In this document: piece after piece, positions 20,270 through 29,342 of the stretch
Position numbering within the stretch: the first letter of the stretch is position 1
Layout of the letters: each line of letters begins with the position of its first letter
Source of the DNA: Pseudomonas sp. 21
GTDB taxonomy: Bacteria > Pseudomonadota > Gammaproteobacteria > Pseudomonadales > Pseudomonadaceae
Direction of reading: 5' to 3'
Assembly: GCF_000955805.1 (NCBI RefSeq)
Contig: NZ_JYOA01000010.1
Coordinates: 563,386-627,385, forward strand
Length of the DNA: 64,000 nt
Made by a program: the position numbers and the translations under genes
Notes under the pieces: generated by a model
What the model was told of the DNA's origin: nothing
Seen by the model: the letters and a program-made list of their open reading frames with translations, nothing else
Databases searched by the model: none

Positions 20270-22288
20270 TCAGCCGCCGCAGCAACTCCCGGCTGCGGCT
20301 TTCTGCAACGCGGCTTCGTCGCACTTCGGGCAGAACTCGTGTTCGCCGGCGAGGTAGCCGTGGACGGGGCAGATGGAGAAGGTCGGCGTTACCGTCAGGT
20401 AGGGCAGGCGGAAGCGTCCGAGGGCGGTGCGCACCAGGGTCTTGCAGGCCTCGGCGCTGGAGATGCGCTCGGCCATGTACAGGTGCAGCACGGTGCCGCC
20501 GGTGTACTTGCACTGCAGGGCGTCCTGCAGCTCCAGCGCCTCGAACGGATCGTCGGTGAGGCCCACCGGCAACTGCGAGGAGTTGGTGTAGTAGGGCGCG
20601 TCCGGCGTGCCGGCCTGGAGGATGTCGGCGTGGCGCTTGCGGTCCTCGCGGGCGAAGCGGTAGGTGGTGCCTTCGGCCGGCGTGGCCTCGAGGTTGTAGA
20701 GGTGGCCGCTGTCTTCCTGGAAGCGCACCAGCCGCGCCCGTACATGGTCCAGCAGCTCCAGCGCGATCTGCCGGCCGGCCGCGGTGTGCAGGCCTTCGCG
20801 GTCGTCGGTGAAGTTGCGCACCATCTCGTGCAGGCCGTTCACGCCGATGGTGGAGAAGTGGTTGCGCAGGGTGCCGAGGTAGCGCTTGGTGTAGGGGTAA
20901 AGCCCGGCATCCATGTGCTGCTGGATGACCTTGCGCTTCACTTCCAGGCTGTCGAAGGCCAGCTCCAGCAGGTAGTCCAGCTGGCGGTAGAGCCCGGCCA
21001 GATCACCGCGATGGCGGTAGCCCAGGCGCGCGCAGTTGAGGGTCACCACGCCCAGCGAGCCGGTCTGCTCCGCCGAGCCGAACAGCCCGTTGCCGCGCTT
21101 GAGCAGCTCGCGCACGTCCAGTTGCAGGCGGCAGCACATGGAGCGCACCTGGTTGGGCTGCATGTCCGAGTTGAGGAAGTTCTGGAAGTACGGCAGGCCG
21201 TAGCGCGCGGTCATCTCGAAGAGGCGCGTGGCGTTGTCGCTGTCCCAGGGGAAGTCGTGGGTGATGTTGTAGGTCGGGATCGGGAAGGTGAACACCCGGC
21301 CATGGGCGTCGCCGGCCTGCATCACCTCGATGTAGGCGCGGTTGATCAGGTCCATTTCCGTCTGCAGTTCGCCGTAGGCGAAGGGCATTTCCACGCCGCC
21401 GACGTAGGGAATCTGCTCGCGCAGGTCTTCCGGGCAGACCCAGTCGAAGGTCAGGTTGGTGAAGGGCGTCTGGGTGCCCCAGCGCGACGGCACGTTGAGG
21501 TTGTAGATGAACTCCTGCAGCGCCTGGCGCACCTGTTGGTAACTTAGGCCGTCCTTGCGCACATAGGGCGCGAGGTAGGTATCGAAGGAACTGAACGCCT
21601 GGGCGCCGGCCCACTCGTTCTGCAGCGTGCCGAGGAAGTTGACCATCTGCCCCAGCGCGCTGGACAGGTGCTTCGGCGGCCCGGCCTCGACCCGCCCCGG
21701 TACACCGTTGAGGCCTTCGCTGAGCAGGGTGCGCAGCGACCAGCCGGCGCAGTAGCCGGCGAGCATGTCGAGGTCGTGGATGTGCAGGTCCGCCTCGCGA
21801 TGAGCGACGGCGATGCCCTCGCTGTACACCTCGTCCAGCCAGTAGTTGGCGGTGACCTTGCCCGACACGTTGAGGATCAGCCCGCCCAGGGAGTAACCCT
21901 GGTTGGCGTTGGCGCGCACCCGCCAGTCTTCCCGCGACAGGTATTCGTTCATCGAGGCGGCGACGTCCACCAGCGTCTTGCGCTCGCGGCGCAGGCGGCC
22001 GTGGCGTTCGCGGTAGACGATGTAGGCGCGTGCGGTGGGGTAGTGGCCGGCTTCCATCAGGGCGCGCTCGACCACGTCCTGCAGCTGTTCCACGTCGAGA
22101 TCGTTCTGCGCCGGCAGGCGCGCCAGCACGCGGCGGGTCAGCTCCTGTGCGTGGGGCGCGGAGAACTCGCCGCTGGCCTCGCCGGCGGCGGCGATGGCGC
22201 GTTCGATCTTGCTCGGGTCGAAGGCTGCGGCGTTGCCATTGCGCTTGCGCAGGCTGGCGGGAAGGGGGGCGGTCCGTGTCAGGGGCAT
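20270..22288 (-). CDS. nrdD: anaerobic (class III) ribonucleoside-triphosphate reductase, catalytic chain without its glycyl-radical tail
   Basis: A 672-residue NrdD that reduces NTPs to dNTPs without oxygen. An ATP-cone regulatory domain fills about residues 10-105 (KRNGNAAAFDPSKIERA to AYIVYRERHGRLR). The barrel carries SMCCRLQLD and GVVTLNCARLGY with reactive cysteines. The zinc-binding end has CPVHGYL, CPKCDE and a final CCGG. Typical NrdD proteins continue with the RVxGY glycyl-radical motif; here that motif is a separate downstream gene. Upstream lie NrdR-type boxes and an ANR/FNR-type site, which fits expression in anoxia under dNTP control. Confidence 0.93.
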   Translation of the reverse strand: MPLTRTAPLPASLRKRNGNAAAFDPSKIERAIAAAGEASGEFSAPHAQELTRRVLARLPAQNDLDVEQLQDVVERALMEAGHYPTARAYIVYRERHGRLRRERKTLVDVAASMNEYLSREDWRVRANANQGYSLGGLILNVSGKVTANYWLDEVYSEGIAVAHREADLHIHDLDMLAGYCAGWSLRTLLSEGLNGVPGRVEAGPPKHLSSALGQMVNFLGTLQNEWAGAQAFSSFDTYLAPYVRKDGLSYQQVRQALQEFIYNLNVPSRWGTQTPFTNLTFDWVCPEDLREQIPYVGGVEMPFAYGELQTEMDLINRAYIEVMQAGDAHGRVFTFPIPTYNITHDFPWDSDNATRLFEMTARYGLPYFQNFLNSDMQPNQVRSMCCRLQLDVRELLKRGNGLFGSAEQTGSLGVVTLNCARLGYRHRGDLAGLYRQLDYLLELAFDSLEVKRKVIQQHMDAGLYPYTKRYLGTLRNHFSTIGVNGLHEMVRNFTDDREGLHTAAGRQIALELLDHVRARLVRFQEDSGHLYNLEATPAEGTTYRFAREDRKRHADILQAGTPDAPYYTNSSQLPVGLTDDPFEALELQDALQCKYTGGTVLHLYMAERISSAEACKTLVRTALGRFRLPYLTVTPTFSICPVHGYLAGEHEFCPKCDEAALQKAAAGSCCGG

Positions 22289-22298
22289 TGGCTTGATT

Positions 22299-22346
22299 CC
22301 ACAACATGCTGTGTCTCGACTTATTCAAGACAACAAGATGTTGTGG
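22299..22346 (-). promoter_or_regulatory. tandem NrdR-box-like sites upstream of nrdD
   Basis: CCACAACATGCTGTGT (22299-22314) and CAACAAGATGTTGTGG (22331-22346, CCACAACATCTTGTTG on the other strand) both resemble the NrdR box ACACWATATATWGTGT. Their starts are 32 bp apart, about three helical turns, the spacing known for NrdR operators. They begin about 11 bp before the nrdD start codon. NrdR represses RNR operons when dATP is plentiful. Confidence 0.75.
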
Positions 22347-22374
22347 GAATCTAACGGTATTGTCCGTAGGAAAA

Positions 22375-22388
22375 TTGACCTCGGTCAA
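22375..22388. promoter_or_regulatory. ANR/FNR-type binding site upstream of nrdD
   Basis: TTGACCTCGGTCAA is a perfect 14-bp palindrome matching TTGAY-N4-RTCAA, the ANR/DNR/FNR consensus. It is 87 bp upstream of the nrdD start, a workable activator position for a class III RNR that is needed only without oxygen. Confidence 0.78.
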
Positions 22389-22511
22389 CGTCGCCTGTCA
22401 GTCAATTTTTGCCATCGGAGGTATTGACCGCCGCTCGGTGCGACTCCGCCCGGCAAGCGCGTCAGTTGCCCTGTGACACGTGTCAGGCTGGGTCTCAGGC
22501 GCATGCGGTTG

Positions 22512-22581
22512 GTTCGCGAGCAAGCTCGCTCCTACAGCCCTGGCCGGCGCGCTCTGCGTAGGAGCGAGCTTGCTCGCGAAC
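22512..22581. repeat. inverted pair of REP elements
   Basis: Two perfect 24-nt arms (22512-22535 and 22558-22581; the right arm begins GTAGGAGCGAGCTTGC) face each other across 22 nt. The pair separates the nrdD promoter region from the 3' end of the MocR gene. The same arms occur at 16372-16439. Confidence 0.85.
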
Positions 22582-22609
22582 GGGACTGCGCGCCGAACGC
22601 GGGGAGCCT

Positions 22610-24040
22610 TCAGCCCAGCAATGGCGCCAACCGCTCTGCCAGGCGTCCGGCGAGCTGCTCGTCGGTGACGTTGGTGAAACTCATGAGCAGTGCCGGCTCG
22701 CGCCTGGCCTCCACGCACCAGGCGTTCAGCGCTTGCAAACCGAGACCGTCCGCGTGGGCGCGGCGGGCGACGGCGAGGTCATCCTGGTCCAGCGCGCCGA
22801 TCAGGTGCAGGCCGCCGGGCGTGTCGGCGAAGCGCAGGCGCTCGCCGAGGCGATCCTCCAGCGCGCTGCGCAGCCACTGGCGGCGCTGGGCGTAGAGCGT
22901 GCGGGTGCGCTTGAGGTGGCGGGCGAAATGGCCTTCCTGCATGAAGTCACAGAGGGTCGCCTGCAGCAGCTCGGCGCAGCCCGAGGTGAATACCTGCTGG
23001 GCGCGCACGAAGTCTTCCACCAGCTCCGCCGGTACCACCAGATAGCCCAGGCGCAGCGCCGGGTAGAGCACCTTGCTGAAGGTGCCGGTGTAGAGCACGC
23101 GGCCGGCACGGTCGAGGCTCTTCAGCGCCGGCAGCGGGAAGCCGGCGTAGCGGTACTCGCTGTCGTAGTCGTCCTCGACTATCCACGCGCCGCTGCTGGC
23201 AGCCCAGTCCAGCAGGGCCAGGCGCCGCGGCAGGCTGAGGGCGACGCCGGTGGGACTCTGCTGGGAGGGGGTGACCAACGCGAAGCGCGCGTCCGGCGCG
23301 CGGGCGATGCCGTCCTCCACGCGCAGGCCATCGGTATCCACCGCGACCGGCACCGGCACGCCGCCGGCCCGGCGCAGCAGTTCGCGGCCGCGCGGGTAGC
23401 CGGGGTCTTCGTGCCAGAAGCGCTGGCCGGGCTCCAGCAAAGTGCGGCTGATCAGGTCCAGCGCACCCTGGTAACCCGCGCAGATGAATACCTGTGCCGG
23501 GTCGCAGGCGATGCCACGGGAGATGCTCAGGTAGCCCGCCACCGCCTCGCGCAGCGGGCCATAGCCGCAGGGTTCCGGGTACGCCAGCATCGATGCGCTC
23601 TGCTGGCGCAGGCGGCGTGCGCACAGGCGCGACCAGAGCGCGCGCGGGAAGGCGTCCAGCGCCGGCACGCCGAGCTGGAAAGGCCGCAGGGCCGGGCCGT
23701 GGGCAATCAGGCCGGGCAAGCTGCGTTCCACGGTCGCCGGGGCGATGGCCACGGGCGGTGCGCTCTCGGTGCGGCCGGCGAGTTGCGGGGAGACCACCGT
23801 GCCTGCCGGACCGCGCGCCAGCAGATAGCCGTCGCTGGTCAGCAACTGGTAGGCGAGCTCCACCGTGCCGCGCGCCACGCCCAGTTCGCCGGCCAGCCCG
23901 CGCACCGGCGGCACGCGCTCGCCCGGCCGCAGTGCACCACGGGTGATGGCGTCGCGGATGCGCTCATAGAGTTGCCGATAGATCGGCAGCTCATGGCTGG
24001 GGTCCAGCGGCTGGCGGAACGAATCGGTGGGCGCGCTCAT
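22610..24040 (-). CDS. MocR-type (GntR-aminotransferase fusion) transcriptional regulator
   Basis: A 476-residue regulator of the MocR/PdxR/GabR class. A winged-helix GntR domain at about 15-85 (LPIYRQLYERIRDAITRG, VARGTVELAYQLL) is fused to a fold-type I aminotransferase-like domain with the PLP lysine in YTGTFSKVLYPALRLGYL. These proteins use PLP as effector or cofactor and often control a neighbouring gene of B6, GABA or taurine metabolism. No such gene is adjacent; the divergent neighbour is cbpA, 264 bp away. The start at 24040 gives the domain its usual short leader. Target unknown. Confidence 0.88.
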   Translation of the reverse strand: MSAPTDSFRQPLDPSHELPIYRQLYERIRDAITRGALRPGERVPPVRGLAGELGVARGTVELAYQLLTSDGYLLARGPAGTVVSPQLAGRTESAPPVAIAPATVERSLPGLIAHGPALRPFQLGVPALDAFPRALWSRLCARRLRQQSASMLAYPEPCGYGPLREAVAGYLSISRGIACDPAQVFICAGYQGALDLISRTLLEPGQRFWHEDPGYPRGRELLRRAGGVPVPVAVDTDGLRVEDGIARAPDARFALVTPSQQSPTGVALSLPRRLALLDWAASSGAWIVEDDYDSEYRYAGFPLPALKSLDRAGRVLYTGTFSKVLYPALRLGYLVVPAELVEDFVRAQQVFTSGCAELLQATLCDFMQEGHFARHLKRTRTLYAQRRQWLRSALEDRLGERLRFADTPGGLHLIGALDQDDLAVARRAHADGLGLQALNAWCVEARREPALLMSFTNVTDEQLAGRLAERLAPLLG

Positions 24041-24304
24041 GGCCTGCAGGGTAGGTGAGGAAGTGGGGAAGGTGACTATGCCATGACCGGCATCAAGTCG
24101 TCCCGGCAGACCCGATGCAGGATCAGCGTCTAGGCTTGCAGGCAGTGTTGAAAAGCGGGTGCCGCGACTCCATCTGTTATCGCAGAAACCTGTTTTTTCC
24201 ACCTGTTCGCCTCGCAGTGCGCGCAGCGGCTCCGGCTGCCCGTGCGATTCCCCCGTGTCCCAGGCGCCGACAGGTCCAACGCATGTGAGGAGTGACCGCT
24301 ACCG

Positions 24305-25273
24305 ATGGAATTCAAGGACTATTACGCGGCGCTCGGGGTCGAACCCGACGCCGACGACAAGGCGATCAAGACCGCCTACCGCAAGCTCGCGCGCAAGTAC
24401 CATCCGGACGTCAGCAAGGAGCCGGACGCCGAGACGCATTTCAAGGAAGTCTCCGAGGCCTACGAAGTGCTGAAGAGCCCGGAAAAGCGCGCCGAGTACG
24501 ACGAACTGCGCCGCTACGGCCCGCAGGGGCCGCAGTTCGAGGCGCCGCCCGGCTGGCAGCCGCGTGGCGGCTTCGATGGCCCGCCGCCAGGGCACGAGCA
24601 GGACTTCAGCGACTTCTTCGAGCAGATCTTCGGCGCCCGCGCCGGCGGCCCCCAGGGCGGCTTCGGTGGCGCCCGCCAACCGCGCCAGCACCGTGGCCAG
24701 GATATCGAGATGGAAGTGCCGCTGTTCCTCGAGGAGACCCTCTCCGGCGAGAGCCGGCCAATCAGCTTCAGCCTGCCCAGCTACGACGAGTACGGTCGCA
24801 AGCTGCCGCCGCAGAACAAGACGCTGAACGTGAAGATCCCCGTGGGCACCGCCGACGGCGAACGCATCCGTCTCAAGGGGCAGGGCGCGCCAGGCGTCAA
24901 CGGCGGGCCGGCGGGCGACCTGTACCTGGTGATTCGCCTGGTACCGCACCCGGTGTTCGATGTCGATGGCCGCGACCTCATCGTCACCGTCCCGGTGGCG
25001 CCGTGGGAAGCGGCGCTTGGCGCCAAGGTGGAAGTGCCCACCCTGGGCGGCCGGATCAACCTCGGCATCCCGGCCAACAGCCAGGCCGGTCAGCGCCTGC
25101 GCGTCAAGGGCAAGGGCCTGCCGAACAAGGGCGATGCCGCCGCCGGCGATCTCTACGCCGTGCTCAAGGTGGTGATGCCGAAGACGGCGGACGAAGCGAC
25201 CCGCAAACTCTGGGAAGAACTGGCTGCCAAGGCGGCCTTCGACCCCCGTGCCGAATGGGGTAAACGCGCATGA
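24305..25273 (+). CDS. cbpA: DnaJ-type co-chaperone CbpA (curved DNA-binding protein)
   Basis: A 322-residue class-II J-protein. The J domain covers residues 1-70 with the HPD tripeptide in [10 protein letters not shown], followed by a Gly/Pro-rich linker (about 75-130). Two C-terminal beta domains follow ([48 protein letters not shown]). There is no zinc-finger domain, which separates it from DnaJ. CbpA works with DnaK and binds curved DNA in stationary phase. Its stop overlaps the start of cbpM by ATGA, and cbpM encodes its specific modulator. Confidence 0.93.
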   Translation: MEFKDYYAALGVEPDADDKAIKTAYRKLARKYHPDVSKEPDAETHFKEVSEAYEVLKSPEKRAEYDELRRYGPQGPQFEAPPGWQPRGGFDGPPPGHEQDFSDFFEQIFGARAGGPQGGFGGARQPRQHRGQDIEMEVPLFLEETLSGESRPISFSLPSYDEYGRKLPPQNKTLNVKIPVGTADGERIRLKGQGAPGVNGGPAGDLYLVIRLVPHPVFDVDGRDLIVTVPVAPWEAALGAKVEVPTLGGRINLGIPANSQAGQRLRVKGKGLPNKGDAAAGDLYAVLKVVMPKTADEATRKLWEELAAKAAFDPRAEWGKRA

Positions 25274-25572
25274 CGACGACAGTGATGGTGGTGGACCTCG
25301 ACGAGCTCTGCCAGTCGGTGAACCTCCCCCGCGACGTGCTCGTCGAGATCGTCGAGGTGGGCATCGTGGAGCCGCGCGAACAACGCGCCGGGCATTGGCT
25401 CTTCGATTACCAGGCGGTCAGCGTGGTGCGCCGTGCCGTGCGCCTGCGCCGCGAGTTCGAGCTGGATTGGCCGGGCATCGCCCTGGCGTTGCGCCTGCTG
25501 GACGAGGTCGACGAACTGCGCGCGGAGAACCGTTACCTGCGCCAGCGCCTGGCGCGCCTGCTGGAAGACTAG
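25270..25572 (+). CDS. cbpM: chaperone modulator CbpM
   Basis: A 100-residue MerR-like helical protein that binds the J domain of CbpA and inhibits both its co-chaperone and DNA-binding activities. The [26 protein letters not shown] stretch (given here in parts: [19 protein letters not shown]) is the degenerate winged-helix segment. A C-terminal coiled-coil-like part follows ([18 protein letters not shown]). ATGA overlap with cbpA shows coupled translation. Confidence 0.92.
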   Translation: MTTTVMVVDLDELCQSVNLPRDVLVEIVEVGIVEPREQRAGHWLFDYQAVSVVRRAVRLRREFELDWPGIALALRLLDEVDELRAENRYLRQRLARLLED

Positions 25573-25576
25573 GCCG

Positions 25577-26326
25577 CTACTGCGATGCCGCCGCCGTGGC
25601 GGCATCCAGCGGGATGAACTGCACCAGGCCGATGATCGGCGCGGCGAGGATGCCTTGCACATAGTTGATGCCGCTGCGTCGCAGGCTTTCGTTGGTCATC
25701 TGCGCCAGCAGCTCCAGGCGTCCGGCGATGCGGCCGAACTCGCGCTCGAAGGACAGGTTGCGGCCCTTTTCGCTGATCTCGTTCGATAGCAGTAGGGGCT
25801 GCCCCTGGGCGTCTTCGCGGCTGGCCAGCAACCAGGCAGCTACCTCGATGTTCCAGGCGGCATTGGCGGTCTTCTGCGAGTCCAGCCCGCTGAGCAGGTG
25901 CTGGGTCGTGGTGCCGCCGTAGAGCTCCATCAGCATGCTGCCCAACCCGTAGATCAGCGTGCCGGCGCGGTCGCCCGTGAAGCTGGCGTCGAAAGCCAGG
26001 GGCAGCACGGCGACGGATTTCTGCTCTTTCAGCCCGGCCAGTGGCCTGTCCCCGGTGATGGCGTCCATCACCGCCTTGTGTGCCTCATCGCGGCTGGCGG
26101 CGCCGGTCTTCTTCCATTCCCGTGGGTTGCGCTTGTAGAGCTTGTCCAGTAGCAGCGACAGGCTTTCCAGGTTGTCGCGCATGGCCAGGTTGGCGGCCCG
26201 GTTGGCGTCGCTCTGCAGCAACTGGCCGGAGCTGAAATCCTCGCCGTGGACGTCTTTCTTCACCGGCGGGGAGCTGCAGGCAGCGAGCAGGGCGAAGGCA
26301 CAGAGGGCGATGAGGCGCAGCGACAT
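25577..26326 (-). CDS. putative outer-membrane lipoprotein of unknown function
   Basis: A 249-residue protein with a lipoprotein signal peptide (MSLRLIALCAFALLAAC, Cys17 as lipidation site) followed by SSPPVKK. The mature part contains a predicted amphipathic helical segment (NLAMRDNLESLSLLLDKLY), then a mixed region ending in an Ala-rich tail. Its 3' end is only 4 bp from the cbpM stop (convergent). I do not recognise the family. It stands alone on its strand, with 155 bp downstream of the FMN reductase gene. Confidence 0.75.
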   Translation of the reverse strand: MSLRLIALCAFALLAACSSPPVKKDVHGEDFSSGQLLQSDANRAANLAMRDNLESLSLLLDKLYKRNPREWKKTGAASRDEAHKAVMDAITGDRPLAGLKEQKSVAVLPLAFDASFTGDRAGTLIYGLGSMLMELYGGTTTQHLLSGLDSQKTANAAWNIEVAAWLLASREDAQGQPLLLSNEISEKGRNLSFEREFGRIAGRLELLAQMTNESLRRSGINYVQGILAAPIIGLVQFIPLDAATAAASQ

Positions 26327-26481
26327 GATCGGTCAAGGCATGGGAATCGGCCCTGAACCATGGCGTGCGGGGCAGGAGGCAGCCAGCTGTTATGGCTGTA
26401 ATCGGGCCTCGCCTGGAAGCCTGCGACCGGTTGCACAGATTGGCGGGAGAGGGCGCCGGCGCAGGCCGGCGCCGTGAACGA

Positions 26482-27042
26482 TCAGCGCGGCTGGTTCTGT
26501 TCGATCCAGCCGGCGAAGGCGTCGATGATGCTCTGCAGGAAGGGCTGGGTCTTCTCGGAGAGCTTGCCGGCCTCGTCGAAGAAGCCGCCGGCACCGCCCA
26601 GGTAGGCTTCGGGCTGCTGCAGCACCGGCATGTTGAGGAACACCAGCGACTGGCGCAGGTGGTGGTTGGCGCCGAAGCCGCCGATGGCGCCTGGCGATGC
26701 ACTGACCACGGCGCAGGGCTTGGCGTTCCAGGCGCTCTTGCCATAGGGGCGCGAGCCGACGTCGATGGCGTTCTTCAGCACGCCGGGCACCGAGCGGTTG
26801 TATTCGGGGGTGACGAAGAGCACCGCGTCGGCACGGCCGATGCGCTCGCGGAAGGCGCTGTAGCTGGCGGGCGGGGTGCCCACGTCGAGCTCTTCGTTGT
26901 ACAGCGGCAGGTCGCCGATCTCCACGATTTCCAGCTTCAGGTTGGCCGGCGCCAGGGCGGCGAATGCCTTGGCGATCTTGCGGTTCAGGGATTCCTTGCG
27001 CAGGCTGCCGACAACAACGGCAACATCGAAGACTTGGCTCAT
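26482..27042 (-). CDS. NAD(P)H-dependent FMN reductase (ChrR/YieF-like)
   Basis: A 186-residue flavodoxin-fold reductase. GSLRKESLNRKIAKAF is the FMN phosphate loop and PEYNRSVPGVLKNAIDVGSR is the family signature. Members reduce quinones, azo dyes or chromate and help protect from oxidative stress. The start at 27042 follows a good TTAGGAG site. It is divergent from the epimerase gene across 182 bp. Length is normal. Confidence 0.92.
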   Translation of the reverse strand: MSQVFDVAVVVGSLRKESLNRKIAKAFAALAPANLKLEIVEIGDLPLYNEELDVGTPPASYSAFRERIGRADAVLFVTPEYNRSVPGVLKNAIDVGSRPYGKSAWNAKPCAVVSASPGAIGGFGANHHLRQSLVFLNMPVLQQPEAYLGGAGGFFDEAGKLSEKTQPFLQSIIDAFAGWIEQNQPR

Positions 27043-27224
27043 GGCGACTCCTAAGGATCGGGGTATTGAGCCGTTTGTTATAGACGATGAGCGTGACATT
27101 GCGTGGACATGGATCAAGGTTCGCCAATCATGTCCCAGTCGTTCTGACTGATCTTGGCACTGTGGGGTAGGGCATCGCATCACTAGAGTGGCGACAGGTC
27201 CCTGCCAACCGATTCGAGGTTCCC

Positions 27225-27965
27225 ATGTGCATGAAAGTCTTCTTCGCCGGCGCCAGCGGTGCCATCGGCCAGCGTCTGCTGCCGATGCTGCTGGAGCGTG
27301 GTTACCAGGTGCTGGCGATCAGTCGCTCCGCGCAGCGAGCCGCCGCCCTGGAAGCCACCGGGGCGCGGGCGCTGGTGCTGGATGTCTACGACGCGCAAGC
27401 CCTGAGGGCTGCCATGCTGGCGTTCCAGCCGCGCTGGGTGATCCACCAGCTCACCGACCTGCCGGCTGGCCTCGACCCCGCCCGGATGCCCGCCGCCCAA
27501 CCGCGCAACGCGCGCGTTCGCCGCGAAGGCACCGCCAACCTGGTAGCGGCGGCCCTCGCCGCTGGCGTCGAGCGCATGGTGGCGCAGAGCATCGCCTGGG
27601 CCTACGCGGCGGGCGAGTTGCCGTTGCAGGAGGAGCAACCGCTGGACCTGGGCGCCGAAGGCCCGCGCGCCATCAGTGTTGGCGGTGTCGCCGCGCTCGA
27701 AGAGGCGGTACTCGGTGCACGGCCGATGGAGGGCATCGTGTTGCGCTACGGCCGACTCTACGGGCCTGGTACGGGAGCCGATGCGGCGGATCCGAGGCTG
27801 GCCGTGCATGTGGACGATGCCGCCCGTGCCGCGCTGCTGGCGCTGGAGTGGGGCGGGCACGGCGCCTACAACATTGCCGAACAGGACATCGAAGTCAGCT
27901 CGGCGAGGGCGCGCCATCGTCTGGGATGGCAGCCGGGCTTCCGCCTGGAGGGCGTGCCGACGTGA
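27225..27965 (+). CDS. NAD-dependent epimerase/dehydratase family protein
   Basis: A 246-residue short-chain-type Rossmann protein. The dinucleotide motif is FFAGASGAIGQRLLPML near the N-terminus. QSIAWAY and YGRLYGPG correspond to the catalytic Ser/Tyr region of atypical SDRs, though the usual YxxxK is not obvious, so the catalysis is uncertain. The first ATG (27225) follows GAGG at 5 nt; the second (27231) is also possible. Its stop overlaps the GTG of the cupin gene. The substrate is unknown. Confidence 0.82.
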   Translation: MCMKVFFAGASGAIGQRLLPMLLERGYQVLAISRSAQRAAALEATGARALVLDVYDAQALRAAMLAFQPRWVIHQLTDLPAGLDPARMPAAQPRNARVRREGTANLVAAALAAGVERMVAQSIAWAYAAGELPLQEEQPLDLGAEGPRAISVGGVAALEEAVLGARPMEGIVLRYGRLYGPGTGADAADPRLAVHVDDAARAALLALEWGGHGAYNIAEQDIEVSSARARHRLGWQPGFRLEGVPT

Positions 27966-28468
27966 GCCTCGCCGTGACTTTTGCATCGCGACGTGAGGTA
28001 GGCGCCGGGCTGGTGCTGGTCGCGGCCATCGCCGCTGGCGCTTTGCTCTGCAAGCCCTGGTCACGGCCGCTGCCCAGCCTTGCGCAAAGCCACGCCGGGA
28101 CTTCGGCCGGCGCGCGGCCGAGCACCCAGGTGAAGCGGCTGTCCTGTGAGCCCCTGGCCGACATGCCGGGCAAGGTCGTGACCACGCTGCAGGTGGACTT
28201 CCCGCCCAACGGCTATACCCCGGCGCACCGCCATCCCGGCGCGGTGATCGCCATCGTGCTCAGTGGTCAGGTGCGCTCGCAGATGCAGGGCCGGCCGGCG
28301 CAGACTTACAGCGCGGGCCAGAGCTGGTTCGAGCCCAGTCGCGAGCTGCACCTGTTTGCCGCAAACCCCAGCGCCAGCGAGCCCGCCCGCCTGCTGGCAG
28401 TGATCGTCAGCGACGAGCACTGCGGCCCGCTGGTGATCCCCGAGCCGACCGCTGGCCACCGCCATTGA
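27962..28468 (+). CDS. membrane-anchored or exported cupin-domain protein
   Basis: A 168-residue protein starting with GTG at 27962, which overlaps the epimerase stop (GTGA). A hydrophobic N-terminal segment (VGAGLVLVAAIAAGALLC) is either a signal peptide or an anchor. The cupin fold follows with YTPAHRHPGAVIAIVLSG (motif 1 His pair) and SWFEPSRELHLFAANP (motif 2). The histidines suggest a bound metal. Its function is unknown. It is coupled to the epimerase and followed after 22 bp by the NAT gene, so the three probably form one transcript. Confidence 0.8.
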   Translation: MSLAVTFASRREVGAGLVLVAAIAAGALLCKPWSRPLPSLAQSHAGTSAGARPSTQVKRLSCEPLADMPGKVVTTLQVDFPPNGYTPAHRHPGAVIAIVLSGQVRSQMQGRPAQTYSAGQSWFEPSRELHLFAANPSASEPARLLAVIVSDEHCGPLVIPEPTAGHRH

Positions 28469-28490
28469 TGCTTCGCGAAAGGAGATTCGC

Positions 28491-29336
28491 ATGACCCCGC
28501 TCACCCCCTTCAGCGCTGCCCAGCTCGACGCGACCCTGGCGCGCCTCGGCCTGTCGCCGGAACGTCCCGCGCCGACGCTGGAAAACCTCGACCAGATGAT
28601 CGTCGCGGCGTTGCATCACCTGCCTTTCGAGAACCTCGACGTGCTGCTCGACCGGCCCATCCTGATCGAGCCGGACGCGGTGTTCGCCAAGGTCGTCGAA
28701 CATCGACGCGGCGGATACTGCTTCGAGCTGAACAGCCTGTTCGCCCGCCTTCTGGCCAGCCTGGATTACCGCGTGACCTTGCTGGTGGCACGGGTGCGCT
28801 GGGGATTGCCGGCGGATGCGCCACTGACGCCGCAGACGCACCTGCTGCTGCGCATCGACCTGCCTGAAGGGCCGCACCTGGTGGATATCGGCTTCGGCGG
28901 CCCGGCCTCGCCGAATGCCCTGCCGCTGCGGGTGAACGAAGAGCTGCCCGGTGGCTGGCGTATCAGCGGTGCGGTCGACGAAGAGCTGGAGATGGCCACG
29001 CGCTCGGCGTCCGGCTGGCAGACGCTGTACCGCTTCACCCTGGAGGCGCAGCATTGGGCCGACTACGGCATGCGCAACTGGTACACCTCGACCTACCCGC
29101 AGAGCGTGTTCCGCAACTCCCTGCGCGTGGCGCTCAGCGAGGAGGGCGAGCGGCTGTCACTGTTCAACGGGCAATTCAGCCGGCGGACGGCGGAAGGTGA
29201 TGTCGAGCAGTCCAGCATCGCTGACGCGGATGAGCTGCTGGCAGTCCTGCGCCAGCGCTTCCACCTGCAGCCCGCGCCGGGAGAGATCGAGGCCCTGCGC
29301 AGGCGGTTGGCGCAGTTGTTGCCGCCGACCAGTTGA
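28491..29336 (+). CDS. nat: arylamine N-acetyltransferase
   Basis: A 281-residue enzyme that moves acetyl from acetyl-CoA to arylamines and hydrazines. The catalytic triad is in place: Cys77 in RRGGYCFELN, His117 in PQTHLLL and Asp132 in LVDIGFGG. The N-terminal PFENLDVLLDRPI is the family signature. A strong AAAGGAG site precedes the ATG. It is the last gene of the epimerase-cupin-nat run and ends 6 bp from the convergent lipoprotein stop. Confidence 0.95.
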   Translation: MTPLTPFSAAQLDATLARLGLSPERPAPTLENLDQMIVAALHHLPFENLDVLLDRPILIEPDAVFAKVVEHRRGGYCFELNSLFARLLASLDYRVTLLVARVRWGLPADAPLTPQTHLLLRIDLPEGPHLVDIGFGGPASPNALPLRVNEELPGGWRISGAVDEELEMATRSASGWQTLYRFTLEAQHWADYGMRNWYTSTYPQSVFRNSLRVALSEEGERLSLFNGQFSRRTAEGDVEQSSIADADELLAVLRQRFHLQPAPGEIEALRRRLAQLLPPTS

Positions 29337-29342
29337 GAGGGG

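Noticed and set aside
20232..20272. Frameshift inside nrdD separating its last domain.
   Set aside because: The downstream piece has its own strong ribosome site and ATG and overlaps nrdG precisely, so a separate gene is more likely than an error. Kept as a finding to verify.
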